DNA of 64,000 nucleotides from assembly GCF_014205055.1 (NCBI RefSeq), contig NZ_JACHMS010000001.1, forward strand, positions 4,092,001 through 4,156,000, given 5' to 3'. The notes under the pieces are model-generated. The model worked only from the letters and a program-made list of their open reading frames with translations. It had not been told where the DNA came from and did no database searches. Of this stretch, positions 41,119 through 49,859 are shown one piece after another (positions within the stretch are counted from its first letter, which is position 1; each line of letters begins with the position of its first letter). This stretch comes from Streptomyces luteogriseus. Lineage in GTDB: Bacteria; Actinomycetota; Actinomycetes; Streptomycetales; Streptomycetaceae. Position numbers and translations under genes: made by a program.

Positions 41119-43179
41119 GTGATCAGTTCCGGACGCCCGTACCGCCGCAAGAACATCACCGTTGTGTCGCTGCTCCTGCTCGTGCTGTCGATCGCGCTCG
41201 GCCCCACCCCGAGTACGGCAGCCGGGAACGACTGGTGGGACCCGACCGCACGGCCCGCGCCGGACTCCCGGATCAACGTCACGGGCGAGCCCTTCACCGG
41301 CACCGACGCCGAGGGGAAGGTGCGCGGGTTCGTCGACGCGCACGACCACATCCTCTCCAACGAGGCCTTCGGCGGCCGTCTGATCTGCGGCAAGGCGTTC
41401 TCCGAGCAGGGCGTGGCCGACGCGCTCAAGGACTGCCCGGAGCACTACCCCGACGGCTCGCTCGCGATCTTCGACTTCATCACCAACGGCGGTGACGGCA
41501 AGCACGACCCGAACGGCTGGCCCACCTTCAAGGACTGGCCGCGGCACGACTCGCTGACCCACCAGCAGAACTACTACGCCTGGATCGAGCGGGCCTGGCG
41601 CGGCGGGCAGCGGGTGCTGGTCAACGACCTCGTCACCAACGGCGTGATCTGCTCGGTGTACTTCTTCAAGGACCGCTCCTGTGACGAGATGACGTCCATC
41701 CGGCTGCAGGCCAAGCTGACGTACGACATGCAGGCCTACGTCGACACGATGTACGGCGGGCCCGGCAAGGGCTGGTTCCGGGTCGTCACCGACAGCGCGC
41801 AGGCCCGCAAGGTCATCGAGCAGGGCAAGCTGGCGGTGGTCATGGGGGTCGAGACGTCGGAGCCGTTCGGCTGCAAGCAGGTCCTGGACATCGCGCAGTG
41901 CAGCAAGGCCGACATCGACAAGGGGCTCGACGAGCTCCACGCGCTGGGCGTGCGCAGCATGTTCCTGTGCCACAAGTTCGACAACGCCCTGTGCGGGGTG
42001 CGCTTCGACTCGGGCTCGCTCGGGACGGCCATCAACGTCGGGCAGTTCCTGTCGACCGGCACCTACTGGAAGACCGAGACGTGCAAGGGCCCGCAGCACG
42101 ACAACCCCATCGGCAACGCGGCGGCGCCCGCGGCGGAGAAGAAGCTGCCGGCGGGTGAGGAGGTCCCGTCGTACAGCGCCGACGCCCGGTGCAATGTGCG
42201 CGGGCTCACCGATCTCGGCGAGTACGCCGTCCGCGGCATGATGAAGCGCGGCATGATGCTGGAGATCGACCACATGAGCGTCAAGGCCACCGGCCGGGTG
42301 CTCGACATCTTCGAGGCCGAGTCCTACCCCGGCGTGCTCTCCTCGCACAGCTGGATGGACATGGACTGGACCGAGCGGGTCTATGCCCTCGGCGGTTTCA
42401 TCGCCCAGTACATGCACGGCTCGGAGGGCTTCGTCGCGGAGGCGAAGCGCACCGAGGCCCTGCGGGACAAGTACGGCGTGGGCTACGGCTACGGCACCGA
42501 CATGAACGGCGTCGGCGGCTGGCCGGGACCGCGCGGGGCGGACGCGCCGAACAAGGTCATCTACCCGTTCACGAGCGTCGACGGCGGGTCGGTCATCGAC
42601 CGGCAGACCACCGGCGAGCGCACCTGGGACCTGAACACCGACGGCGCCGCCCACTACGGCCTCGTCCCGGACTGGATCGAGGACATCCGCCGGGTCGGCG
42701 GCCAGGACACGGTCGACGACCTGTTCCGGGGCGCGGAGTCCTACCTCGGCACCTGGGGGGCCTCCGAGAAGCACAAGGCCGGCGTCAACCTCGCGGCGGG
42801 AGCGGCCACTTCGGCCAGCTCCTCGGAATGGAGCCTGTTCACGAGCCACCAGCCGAACCGGGCCGTCGACGGGGACCGCCGTACCCGCTGGGCCAGCGAC
42901 TGGAGTGACGACCAGTGGTACCAGGTCGACCTCGGCTCGGCGCGGACCGTCGGGCGGGTCACCCTCGACTGGGAGCAGGCGTACGCGAAGTCGTACCGGA
43001 TCGAGCTGTCCTCCGACGGCCAGAACTGGCGGACCGCCTGGTCCACCACCGCCGGTGACGGCGGCCTGGACACCGCGCGGTTCGCCGGCACACCGGCCAG
43101 GTACGTCCGCGTCCACGGCCTGGAGCGCGGCACCGGCTGGGGCTACTCCCTCCACGAAGTCGGCGTCCACAGCGGCTGA
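41119..43179 (+). CDS. Secreted M19/amidohydrolase-like protein with C-terminal discoidin (F5/8C) domain
   Basis: 686 residues from a GTG start. Signal peptide after RRKNITVVSLLLLVLSIALG, cleavage near STAA. The catalytic body (~40-545) contains FVDAHDHILSNEAFGG (metal-binding DxHxH-like), LAVVMGVETSEPFG, LEIDHMSVKATGRV, SSHSWMDMDW and GTDMNGVGG, a TIM-barrel metal hydrolase related to membrane dipeptidase. Residues ~555-686 are a discoidin domain (AVDGDRRTRWASDW, YQVDLGSARTVGRVTLDWE) for carbohydrate binding. The substrate is probably a cell-wall or glycan-linked compound. A TetR gene follows 20 bp later. Confidence 0.87.
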   Translation: MISSGRPYRRKNITVVSLLLLVLSIALGPTPSTAAGNDWWDPTARPAPDSRINVTGEPFTGTDAEGKVRGFVDAHDHILSNEAFGGRLICGKAFSEQGVADALKDCPEHYPDGSLAIFDFITNGGDGKHDPNGWPTFKDWPRHDSLTHQQNYYAWIERAWRGGQRVLVNDLVTNGVICSVYFFKDRSCDEMTSIRLQAKLTYDMQAYVDTMYGGPGKGWFRVVTDSAQARKVIEQGKLAVVMGVETSEPFGCKQVLDIAQCSKADIDKGLDELHALGVRSMFLCHKFDNALCGVRFDSGSLGTAINVGQFLSTGTYWKTETCKGPQHDNPIGNAAAPAAEKKLPAGEEVPSYSADARCNVRGLTDLGEYAVRGMMKRGMMLEIDHMSVKATGRVLDIFEAESYPGVLSSHSWMDMDWTERVYALGGFIAQYMHGSEGFVAEAKRTEALRDKYGVGYGYGTDMNGVGGWPGPRGADAPNKVIYPFTSVDGGSVIDRQTTGERTWDLNTDGAAHYGLVPDWIEDIRRVGGQDTVDDLFRGAESYLGTWGASEKHKAGVNLAAGAATSASSSEWSLFTSHQPNRAVDGDRRTRWASDWSDDQWYQVDLGSARTVGRVTLDWEQAYAKSYRIELSSDGQNWRTAWSTTAGDGGLDTARFAGTPARYVRVHGLERGTGWGYSLHEVGVHSG

Positions 43180-43199
43180 CCGGCCACGAGAGGGGATCC

Positions 43200-43796
43200 A
43201 TGGCACGGTTGCCGTCCGCCGAGCGGCGGCGACAGCTCACCGAAGCGGCGATCAGGGCGATGGCCCGGGACGGCGTCCCCAGGACGACGACCCGGTCCAT
43301 CGCCGCCGAGGCGGGCGTCTCGCTGAGCGTCTTCCACTACTGCTTCGACTCCAAGCAGCAGCTGATCGAGTCCGTGATCACCACCATCACCGGGCACTAC
43401 GTGACGGTGGTGAAGGAGGCCATCCGGCCCAGAGCCACCCTCGAGGAGACCGTCCGGGCGGGCTTCCAGGCGTACTGGGACCATGTCCGCGCCCACCCCG
43501 ACGAGCACATGCTCACCTACGAACTCACGCAGTACGCCCTGCGCCAGCCCGGTTTCGAGCATCTGGCGCGCCGTCAGTACGAGCTGTACGCCGAGGCGTA
43601 CACCGAGCTCATCGACCAGCTGCGCGAGGCCATGGGGCTGCGCCTGCGGGTGCCCGTCCCCGTCCTGGCCCGCTATCTGGCCGCCATGACAGACGGCCTG
43701 ACGCTCAGCCATCTCGTGCTCGGCGACGACACGGCCTGGACGGGCGTCCTCGACATGGTCGTCACGCACGTCGCCGGGCTGGTGCAGGAGAACTGA
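43200..43796 (+). CDS. TetR-family regulator
   Basis: 198 residues. HTH: QLTEAAIRAMARDGVPRTTT, AAEAGVSLSVFHYCFDSKQQ (residues ~10-60). The C-terminal part has the TetR_C pattern with HVRAHPDEHMLTYELTQYAL. It begins 20 bp after the M19-like gene and is probably co-transcribed with it. Confidence 0.92.
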   Translation: MARLPSAERRRQLTEAAIRAMARDGVPRTTTRSIAAEAGVSLSVFHYCFDSKQQLIESVITTITGHYVTVVKEAIRPRATLEETVRAGFQAYWDHVRAHPDEHMLTYELTQYALRQPGFEHLARRQYELYAEAYTELIDQLREAMGLRLRVPVPVLARYLAAMTDGLTLSHLVLGDDTAWTGVLDMVVTHVAGLVQEN

Positions 43797-43918
43797 CGGG
43801 CGTCCCTCCCGAATCGGTTGTCATGGGAACGGCCCTGAGGGGCATTCGAACAAAACAAGTCGAAAGTGAGGAGAGTGCGGCCCGTTCGGTCCGTGCCATC
43901 GACAACTGGGAGTTTTCC

Positions 43919-44206
43919 ATGGCGAGTTACGGCGGTTCCTCTGCCGCGTCCTCCGGTTCGCGCACCAACGGCCTGGCGATCGCGAGCCTGTGCTGCGGCA
44001 TCATCGGCCTGTTCTTCCTGAACATCATCCTCGGCCCGCTGGCCATCGTCTTCGGTGCTGTCGCCCGTCGTCAGGCGTCGGTCAGGAACGGTGCCGGAAT
44101 GGCGAAGGCCGGCATCATCCTCGGCATCGTCGACGTGGTCCTGTGGCTGGTGCTCCTGGCCATAGCCAGCAGCAACGGCGGCTTCAGCTGGTACGTCGGC
44201 GGCTAG
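43919..44206 (+). CDS. DUF4190-type small membrane protein
   Basis: 95 residues with GGGAG upstream. A Ser-rich lead (MASYGGSSAASSGSRT) precedes two helices, NGLAIASLCCGIIGLFFLNI and AKAGIILGIVDVVLWLVLLA. Between them lies the family motif GPLAIVFGAVARRQ. Function unknown. Its 3' end overlaps the convergent CGNR gene by 23 bp. Confidence 0.85.
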   Translation: MASYGGSSAASSGSRTNGLAIASLCCGIIGLFFLNIILGPLAIVFGAVARRQASVRNGAGMAKAGIILGIVDVVLWLVLLAIASSNGGFSWYVGG

Positions 44207-44756
44207 TGTCCGTCGCGGTCCTCTTGCGGGCGCGGTACGCGGCTGCCTTGATCTTGTTGCCGCAGGAGTCCATCCCGCACCACTGGCGCCGCATGCCCCG
44301 TGAGCGGTCGATGTAGGTGCGGGTGCACTCCGGGTTGCCGCACTCCTTGAGCAGGGGCACGTCCGGGCCGCTCAGGAGCTCGACGGCGTGCCGCGCCACC
44401 AGGGAGAGGGCCTCGTCCGGCGTCGCCTGCGTCCAGCGCCCCGACGGGGTGAGCTGGGGCACCGCGGGCGACGTGCGGGCCGCGTTGTTCACGACGGTCA
44501 GCGACGCCCCGTCGTACTCCTCCCCGAGCCGGCGGGCGGTGACGAGTTGGTAGACCGCCTCCCGTACGGCCCTCGCCCGCTCGATGTCGGCCTCCTGGCC
44601 CGGGGAGACGGCGTCGACCAGGCCGGACTCCACGTACCAGGCATTCAGCCGCTCCGGCGTCACGAACATCTCGAAGCGCACCGAACGGCGGGCTCGGAGG
44701 GTGGCGGCGAAGTCGAGTGCCGGGTTTCCGCAGACGAAGACATGGTCGAGGTTCAC
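44184..44756 (-). CDS. ABATE/CGNR zinc-finger transcriptional regulator
   Basis: 190 residues from a GTG that gives VNLDHVFVCGNPALDFAAT; a further ATG at 44780 is in frame. The N-terminal ABATE domain (~1-120) is followed by the zinc finger CGNPECTRTYIDRSRGMRRQ and WCGMDSCGNKIKAAAYRARK. The final motif is CGNK where the family consensus is CGNR. The start appears leaderless (see promoter). Probably represses a neighbouring stress or catabolic gene, possibly the broken hydrolase upstream. Confidence 0.88.
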   Translation of the reverse strand: MNLDHVFVCGNPALDFAATLRARRSVRFEMFVTPERLNAWYVESGLVDAVSPGQEADIERARAVREAVYQLVTARRLGEEYDGASLTVVNNAARTSPAVPQLTPSGRWTQATPDEALSLVARHAVELLSGPDVPLLKECGNPECTRTYIDRSRGMRRQWCGMDSCGNKIKAAAYRARKRTATDTSRRRTS

Positions 44757-44762
44757 GTCACC

Positions 44763-44791
44763 ATTCTGACCGGTGACCATTTCTGCGGCAA
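44763..44791 (-). promoter_or_regulatory. Leaderless promoter of the CGNR gene
   Basis: On the minus strand TTGCCG (44791-44786), a 17-bp spacer and CAGAAT (44768-44763) are followed by six bases and then the GTG start. This spacing puts transcription start at the start codon. The spacer contains ATGGTCACCGG, part of an inverted arrangement with GGTGAC near the start. Confidence 0.6.
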
Positions 44792-44794
44792 GCC

Positions 44795-45125
44795 TCAGAG
44801 GCGGTCGGCGTCGACGACGGCCCGCGCGAAGGCGGCGCCTCCTGGGCACGTTGTGCCCGATGCCCGGCAGGGTGCGGTGCGCGTAGAGGCCGGTGAACCT
44901 GTCCCGGTACGAGGTGCCGCCGCCCGGAGCGGTGAAGGGGTCCCGCTCGGCGTCGAGCGTGACGGTGGGAACCCCGATCGTGGGGCGGGCGGCGAGCCGC
45001 TTCTCCAGTGCGTCGTAACGGCGCTCGCCGTCGGCGAGGCTCAGCCGCCGGCGGTAGTGGTGGACCACGACGGCCGTCACCGTCTCGGCTGTCGCCGACC
45101 GACTCCCTGAGACCCCCTGCCGCAC
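44795..45125 (-). pseudogene. Alpha/beta hydrolase, C-terminal remnant with frameshift
   Basis: The minus strand reads VVVHHYRRRLSLADGERRYD, RLAARPTIGVPTVTLDAERD (acid residue region), TGLYAHRTLPGIGHNVP (catalytic His). After a frameshift it continues AFARAVVDADRL and a stop at 44795. The N-terminal ~180 residues with the nucleophile are missing. It lies between the CGNR regulator and the FAD monooxygenase, suggesting an old three-gene set. Confidence 0.76.
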
Positions 45126-45135
45126 CGCGCGCGGG

Positions 45136-46269
45136 TCAACGGCCGCCCCACTCCAGCTGTTCGGTCAGTTCCCCGTCGCCGGGGCGGGGCGCCGGTGCGG
45201 CCGGGCGGCTGTGGGTGCCCCGGGAGATGCCGCCGCTGACGGTGATGTTGTGTTCCACGCGGGGGCGGCGGAGGTTCTCGTAGGCGGTCAGGGCGGTGTC
45301 GCGGTCCGGTGCGTCACGCAGGGACTTGGCCAGGATGACGGCGTCCTCCAGGGCCATGGAGGCTCCCTGACCGGTGGCCGGGGAGGCCGCGTGGGCCGCG
45401 TCGCCGATGAGCAGACAGCGGGCGGAGCGCCAGGGCATTCCCCGCGGCAGTTCCGTGGCGTCGGTGACCAGGATGTCGTCGGCCGTGGCCGCGACGATGC
45501 CGGCGGCGGGGGTGGCGTCCTCGCGCAGGAGCGGGCCGAGGAGATCGCGGTGGTGGGCCGCTGTGCCCCGCGCGATCTCCTCGGGGGTCAAGGGGTCGCC
45601 GGCGACGCGGGCGAACCAGTAGGTCTCGCCCTCGGGGGACGTCGTGTGGCCGAAGGCGACGGACGCACCGCGGATGAAGGTGATGACGCCGGTCGCTCCG
45701 GGGCAGGGGGCGTCGGCGGTGCGGCCGTAGAAGACCCGCTCGCCCGCGTACCGGGGCCGGGCGGTGGGGGCGATCGAACGGCGGACGGTGGAGTGCAGGC
45801 CGTCGGCGCCGATGAGGAGGTCGGCGGTCGCGGTGGCGCCGTCGGCGAAGTGCGCCGTGACGGAGTCCGGGCGTTCGTCGACGGAAACGAGCCGTGCGCC
45901 GTGCCGGACGGGGATGCCCCTGCGGGCCGCCTCGGCCTGGAGCGCGGTGTTGAGGTCGCCGCGCCGCAGGCACCGGTAGCGCAGGGCGGGGTCCTCCGCT
46001 TCCCCGAGGGGCCTGGCCGCCCTCTCCGTGCCGGAGCCGTCGAGCATCCGCATCCCGGTCAAGGGGAAGCCGAGGGCGGTGACCGCGGCGGTGGCGTCGA
46101 TCTGGGCGAGGGCGCGCATGCCGTTGCTCGCCAGCGTGAGGAACGCGCCGATGTCCTCGGCCGCGTCCGGATGCGCCTCGTACACGGCGACGTCGAACCC
46201 GGCCTTGCGCAGGGCGAGCGCCGCCGCGGTGCCGGCCGCTCCGCCGCCGATGACGAGTAACCGCCCCAC
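45136..46269 (-). CDS. FAD-dependent monooxygenase (PHBH type)
   Basis: 377 residues from a GTG start with GAAGGGG upstream. Motifs: dinucleotide-binding VIGGGAAGTAAALALRKAGF at the N-terminus, DG-type LLIGADGLHSTVR near residue 155, and GD motif CLLIGDAAHAASPATGQGAS near residue 288. It uses NAD(P)H, FAD and O2 to hydroxylate an aromatic or similar ring. No thioredoxin-like tail, unlike the fragment at 4144. It is next to hydrolase wreckage; the substrate is unknown. Confidence 0.91.
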   Translation of the reverse strand: MGRLLVIGGGAAGTAAALALRKAGFDVAVYEAHPDAAEDIGAFLTLASNGMRALAQIDATAAVTALGFPLTGMRMLDGSGTERAARPLGEAEDPALRYRCLRRGDLNTALQAEAARRGIPVRHGARLVSVDERPDSVTAHFADGATATADLLIGADGLHSTVRRSIAPTARPRYAGERVFYGRTADAPCPGATGVITFIRGASVAFGHTTSPEGETYWFARVAGDPLTPEEIARGTAAHHRDLLGPLLREDATPAAGIVAATADDILVTDATELPRGMPWRSARCLLIGDAAHAASPATGQGASMALEDAVILAKSLRDAPDRDTALTAYENLRRPRVEHNITVSGGISRGTHSRPAAPAPRPGDGELTEQLEWGGR

Positions 46270-46302
46270 GTCTGACGCCCCTTCGGTTCGCGCGGCCCTA
46301 CG

Positions 46303-46746
46303 TCAGGAATCGTACGGTCCGTCGCCGGTCGCGGTGTCGGGCCGGGCACGGCCGGGGGCCAGGCGGCGGTAGGCGGCCCGGGCGTGGACGAGACGGGCCA
46401 GGGCCGTGCCGATGAGGGCTGCGGTGAGCAGGCAGGCCAGCCAGGTCGTGTCGCGATGCCCGGCCCAGGTGAGGACGCCGGCGGGCGGTATGGCGAAGCC
46501 GTTGAGGAACAGCCAGCACAGCAGGGCCGTGCCGGGGGCGGCCGTGAAGCGTGCGCACAGACCCAGCAGGGCGGCCAGCAGGGACAGCCCGAGCAGGGCC
46601 AGTCCCGGCCGGTCGGGGCCCACCGCGGTGTTGAGGAGCGCCACCAGCACCAGTGCGCCGCCGCCTGCCCCGGCCCAGACCAGCGGGGTGGCCACGGGCT
46701 GCGGTACGGGTGTCGCTCCGGTGCCCAGAGGCTTCCACTCGATCAT
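46303..46746 (-). CDS. Small multi-pass membrane protein
   Basis: 147 residues from MIEWKPLGTGATPVPQPVAT, with AAGGAAG upstream. Four hydrophobic segments (GGGALVLVALLNTAV, LALLGLSLLAALLGLCARF, TALLCWLFLNGFAIP, TTWLACLLTAALIGTALARL) fill most of its length, ending in an Arg-rich tail. Similar conserved proteins occur in many streptomycetes; function unknown. Confidence 0.78.
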   Translation of the reverse strand: MIEWKPLGTGATPVPQPVATPLVWAGAGGGALVLVALLNTAVGPDRPGLALLGLSLLAALLGLCARFTAAPGTALLCWLFLNGFAIPPAGVLTWAGHRDTTWLACLLTAALIGTALARLVHARAAYRRLAPGRARPDTATGDGPYDS

Positions 46747-47188
46747 GCTGCCGCTTCCTTCCGGTCCTCCTGGACGGAATTCTCCCCTGGTCTCCCCTGC
46801 CGGCTCCCGGGGTGCTCGCCAGAGTGCCAGCAAGCCCCCGCCCGGGAAACAGCGAATCCGGACAGCCACCCCGAGCGTCCAGGGCCTCCGGCCGGGGCAC
46901 GACAGCGTCTCAACGGTGGGAAGGTGGCGCGTTCTTGGGCCGGTCGGCGGGGTGATCGGCGGATGGCGGGGCGGCGGCCGGGACGACGGAGGGCGGACGG
47001 CAGTCGGGACGGCGAACGGCCGGGGGCCGACGGGTCGGCGGGTCGGCGGTCGGCCGGGGGCGGACAGCGGGACGGCGCGCAGTCGGCGGACGGCGGACGA
47101 CGCTCCACAGTCGGGTCAGCGCCCAGTCGGCGGACAGCAGCAGCCGCTCACCGGGCCGCGGGACAGCGCGGCGACGGGCTGCCGACGC
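46747..47188. other. 442-bp GC-extreme, low-complexity stretch
   Basis: Between 46950 and 47160 the sequence is built of short variations on CGGCGGATGG, CGGGACGACGG and GTCGGCGGAC, nearly pure G/C/A on one strand. All frames are open because stops are rare; none has protein texture. I see slippage-prone DNA and the promoter of the membrane protein, nothing more. Confidence 0.55.
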
Positions 47189-47974
47189 CTACCCGCCCGC
47201 GGCCTGCCGCACGGCACGCGGCGACGCACCCAGTTCCTTGCGGCAGGTCTTGTTGAAGGCCTGGAGGTCGGGGATCCCGACCGTCGCCGCGACGGCCGGG
47301 ATCGCCAGGGTCGAGGCGATGAGCAGATGACGGGCGCGCTCCATGCGGCGCCGCCGTACGTAGCCGACGACCGTGTGCCCGGTGTTCTCGCGGAACAGCC
47401 GGGTCAGGTGCGTGTGGGACACCCCGGCGGCCCGGGCGATCCCGGGGACGCTCAGCGGGTCGGCCAGGTGCTCCTCGATGTGCGCCATGGCCGCCCGCAC
47501 CGCCGGATGCCGGGCCCCGGAGGGCGCCTCGGTGGCCTCGGCCAGGCCGGTCGTGCGCCACAGCACCGTCCACAGTTCCGCGGCGGCACGGGCCGGGGAC
47601 TGCGCGCCCGCCGCGATCGCCCGGCGCAGCAGCGCACTCAGCACCGCCGCCTCCGGGCCGGCGTCCTGCATCGCCGGGACCCGGCGCCGCTCCCCGTCGC
47701 CCGGCAGCCGGAAGTGGGCGTAGAGGTGCTCGCAGCGCGGGGCGCCGTAGTGGAAGTGCACCTCCGTGCCGGGCGGGACGAGGCTGAGGTGCCCGGGGCG
47801 GATCGGGTGCCGCGCGCCGCCGAACTCCAGGGTGCCGGAGTAGCCGTAGAGGTGGAGCTGCCACAGGTGCGGGAGCCGGAAGACCTCGTGCGGGCCGGCG
47901 GAGCCGTGCACGCCCACGCCCGCGTGCACCCGGTCGGGCGGCAGGTCGAGGGGCAGTTCCACGAAGGCCGACAT
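47189..47974 (-). CDS. AraC-family transcriptional regulator
   Basis: 261 residues. The N-terminal cupin-like sensor (~20-110) contains HEVFRLPHLWQLHLYGYSG and HLSLVPPGTEVHFHYG. The C-terminal double HTH reads ADPLSVPGIARAAGVSHTHL, then TRLFRENTGHTVVGYVRRRR and GIPDLQAFNKTCRKELGASP. It is divergent from the phytanoyl-CoA dioxygenase-like gene 70 bp away, its likely target. Confidence 0.93.
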   Translation of the reverse strand: MSAFVELPLDLPPDRVHAGVGVHGSAGPHEVFRLPHLWQLHLYGYSGTLEFGGARHPIRPGHLSLVPPGTEVHFHYGAPRCEHLYAHFRLPGDGERRRVPAMQDAGPEAAVLSALLRRAIAAGAQSPARAAAELWTVLWRTTGLAEATEAPSGARHPAVRAAMAHIEEHLADPLSVPGIARAAGVSHTHLTRLFRENTGHTVVGYVRRRRMERARHLLIASTLAIPAVAATVGIPDLQAFNKTCRKELGASPRAVRQAAGG

Positions 47975-48044
47975 GGTGGAAAATTACCAGTGGTTGCCGA
48001 TTACGCCCCACGACCGCGGGCTTTCACGCTTCTACGGTTGCGTC

Positions 48045-48878
48045 ATGCCAACCACACAGCAGCTGTTGAGCTCCGTCGAGGTGGCGCGGTTCACGGCCCA
48101 CGGTTTCCTGCGCCTCGACGGCGTCGTGCCCCCGGAGATGAACGAGGAGGCGCTCGAACTCTTCGCCGCCGGGACACTGCCCGCCGTGCCGTACGGCACT
48201 CCCGTGCAGAAGGCCTTCCCCGAGGGTTCCTTCGCCCGGCGGCTCCTCGGACTGCCCGCCGTGGCGGGCGCGCTGGAGAGCCTGGTGGGTCCGGATCCGG
48301 CCGTCGACCACCACTTCGTGCACACCCGCCTGCCCCATGAGGGCAGTGCCCAGCCGTTGCACGCCGACGCCCTCATCGACGTGCGGGCCGACGCCTTCGA
48401 CGTGCAGCTCATGTACTACCCGCAGGAGGTGACCGCCGGGATGGGCGGCACACTCGTCGTCCCGGGCAGCCATCTGCGCCGCACCAACGAGTCCGACACC
48501 GGCCGCTACCAGAACCTGCGCGGCCAGACCCGGCTGACCTGCCCGGCCGGCACCGTGCTCCTGCTGCACCACGGCATCTGGCACGGCGGGCGGCGCAACG
48601 ACAGCGACACCGTCCGCCACATGTACAAGATCCGTTTCAACCCGTCCGTGCCCCAGGTGCGGCTGTGGGACACACGGGACGCCGACTCACCCGCTGTGCT
48701 CGAGGAGTTGCGGCGCACGTTCCCCTGGTACGAGCAGGCCACCGCCCGGCTGGAGATCCACAACCGGATCCTGCTGTGGCGCGCCCTGTCCGCCGACCCC
48801 GGCTTCGATGTCGACCACTGGGCCACCCGCATCACCAACCGGCCCGCAGCGCCCGCCTCTCCGAGGAGCACCGCATGA
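48045..48878 (+). CDS. Phytanoyl-CoA dioxygenase-family Fe(II)/2-oxoglutarate enzyme
   Basis: 277 residues from MPTTQQLLSSVEVARF. The iron triad is visible: H106 and D108 (QPLHADALID) and H180 (GIWHGG), with the 2-oxoglutarate-binding Arg probably in GGRRNDSD. Family enzymes hydroxylate or halogenate small molecules; the Asp in HxD argues for hydroxylation. The C-terminal ~70 residues add a helical segment. The last codons overlap the next gene as ATGA, so the pair is coupled. Confidence 0.9.
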   Translation: MPTTQQLLSSVEVARFTAHGFLRLDGVVPPEMNEEALELFAAGTLPAVPYGTPVQKAFPEGSFARRLLGLPAVAGALESLVGPDPAVDHHFVHTRLPHEGSAQPLHADALIDVRADAFDVQLMYYPQEVTAGMGGTLVVPGSHLRRTNESDTGRYQNLRGQTRLTCPAGTVLLLHHGIWHGGRRNDSDTVRHMYKIRFNPSVPQVRLWDTRDADSPAVLEELRRTFPWYEQATARLEIHNRILLWRALSADPGFDVDHWATRITNRPAAPASPRSTA

Positions 48879-49150
48879 CCACCACCCGGCAGCAGGTCCT
48901 CGTCCTCTACCTGGACACCTCCGCCCTCGACTCCAAGGTCGTCGGCTGGGCCCGCTACGACGGCACGGGCTCGACCCGTCCGACGACCGGCGACAGCGAC
49001 GAACCCCCGTACGAGACAGGGGTCGGCGCCCTGGAGGACGGCTGGCGGCTCTTTCAGGCGGCCCCGCTCGTACCGCCGTATCCGGGGGCGGAGCACACCA
49101 CGTCGTTCCTCAAGCACGAGTTCTTCTTCGAGAAGCTCGTCGCTCAGTGA
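48875..49150 (+). CDS. Small hypothetical protein coupled to the dioxygenase
   Basis: 91 residues, starting inside the dioxygenase stop (ATGA). Texture is that of a real soluble domain: QQVLVLYLDTSALDSKVVGW, YETGVGALEDGWRLFQAAPL, TTSFLKHEFFFEKLVAQ. No known domain recognised. Strict coupling suggests an accessory subunit or stabiliser of the oxygenase. Confidence 0.75.
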   Translation: MTTTRQQVLVLYLDTSALDSKVVGWARYDGTGSTRPTTGDSDEPPYETGVGALEDGWRLFQAAPLVPPYPGAEHTTSFLKHEFFFEKLVAQ

Positions 49151-49806
49151 GGGCGGCCGCCGGAGCGCGCTTCGGCGGTGGCCTTCAGATCGCGCAGCCA
49201 CGCTTCGAGGCCCTGGCCGAGGGCCTCGGTCGCGGTGGGCACGTCCGCCTCGACCTGGTCGCCGGTCCAGGTCTCCTCGGTGTGGACGCGGACACCGCCC
49301 TCGACCTCGCGAAAGGTCCACAGGTGGACGCCCTCGTCGATGCGCAGGCCCTCACCGATCGCGGGGCCCTTCCACAGGATGCAGTCCTGGTTCCGCAGTT
49401 GCCGGACCGTGGAGGTGATCTCCAGTGTGGAGGCGGGGGTGTGGGTCGTGGCGGGTGCCGGGGTCGTCCAGCGGAACCGCGAGCCCTTGCGCAGCCTGCC
49501 CGGGTCGAGGCGCTCCGTCGTGGTGACCGGCGGCTGCCAGGACGGCCAGCGTTCGACGTCCGTCTGGAGCTTCCAGATCGTGCGCAGCGGTGCCTTGATC
49601 ACGATGTCGGACTCGTAGCGGATCAGGGCGGCGGAGTCGACGCCGCGCCCGCCGCAGCGGGACGGGGAAGCCCCCGTGAGGTCGGCCGCCCGGGCCGTGG
49701 GGGCCGTGGCGGCGAGGGCGCCGGCGAGGGCGAGCGTCACCGCGACCGCGCGCAGACGGGGACGGGGCTGCCGGCGAGGCGTGGACGACGGGCCGTTGCT
49801 GGGCAT
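49144..49806 (-). CDS. Secreted SRPBCC-family protein
   Basis: 220 residues with AGAGGAA upstream. Signal peptide RLRAVAVTLALAGALAATAP, cleavage near ARA-AD. The mature part has the helix-grip pattern SDIVIKAPLRTIWKLQTDVE, RWPSWQP, GSRFRWTTPAPATTHTPAS and VRVHTEETWTGDQVEADV. Exported SRPBCC proteins are uncommon. It lies 54 bp downstream of the MDR oxidoreductase in the same direction and probably shares its transcript and TetR control. Confidence 0.86.
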   Translation of the reverse strand: MPSNGPSSTPRRQPRPRLRAVAVTLALAGALAATAPTARAADLTGASPSRCGGRGVDSAALIRYESDIVIKAPLRTIWKLQTDVERWPSWQPPVTTTERLDPGRLRKGSRFRWTTPAPATTHTPASTLEITSTVRQLRNQDCILWKGPAIGEGLRIDEGVHLWTFREVEGGVRVHTEETWTGDQVEADVPTATEALGQGLEAWLRDLKATAEARSGGRPH

Positions 49807-49859
49807 GGTGTTCCTCTCGGTGGTCGGTGAGTCGTTCGGCGGCTGGTGGTGGCGGCCCG

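Noticed and set aside
46950..47160. Coding region in the GC-extreme stretch
   Set aside because: Open frames arise from lack of stops in simple sequence; no start signal or domain.
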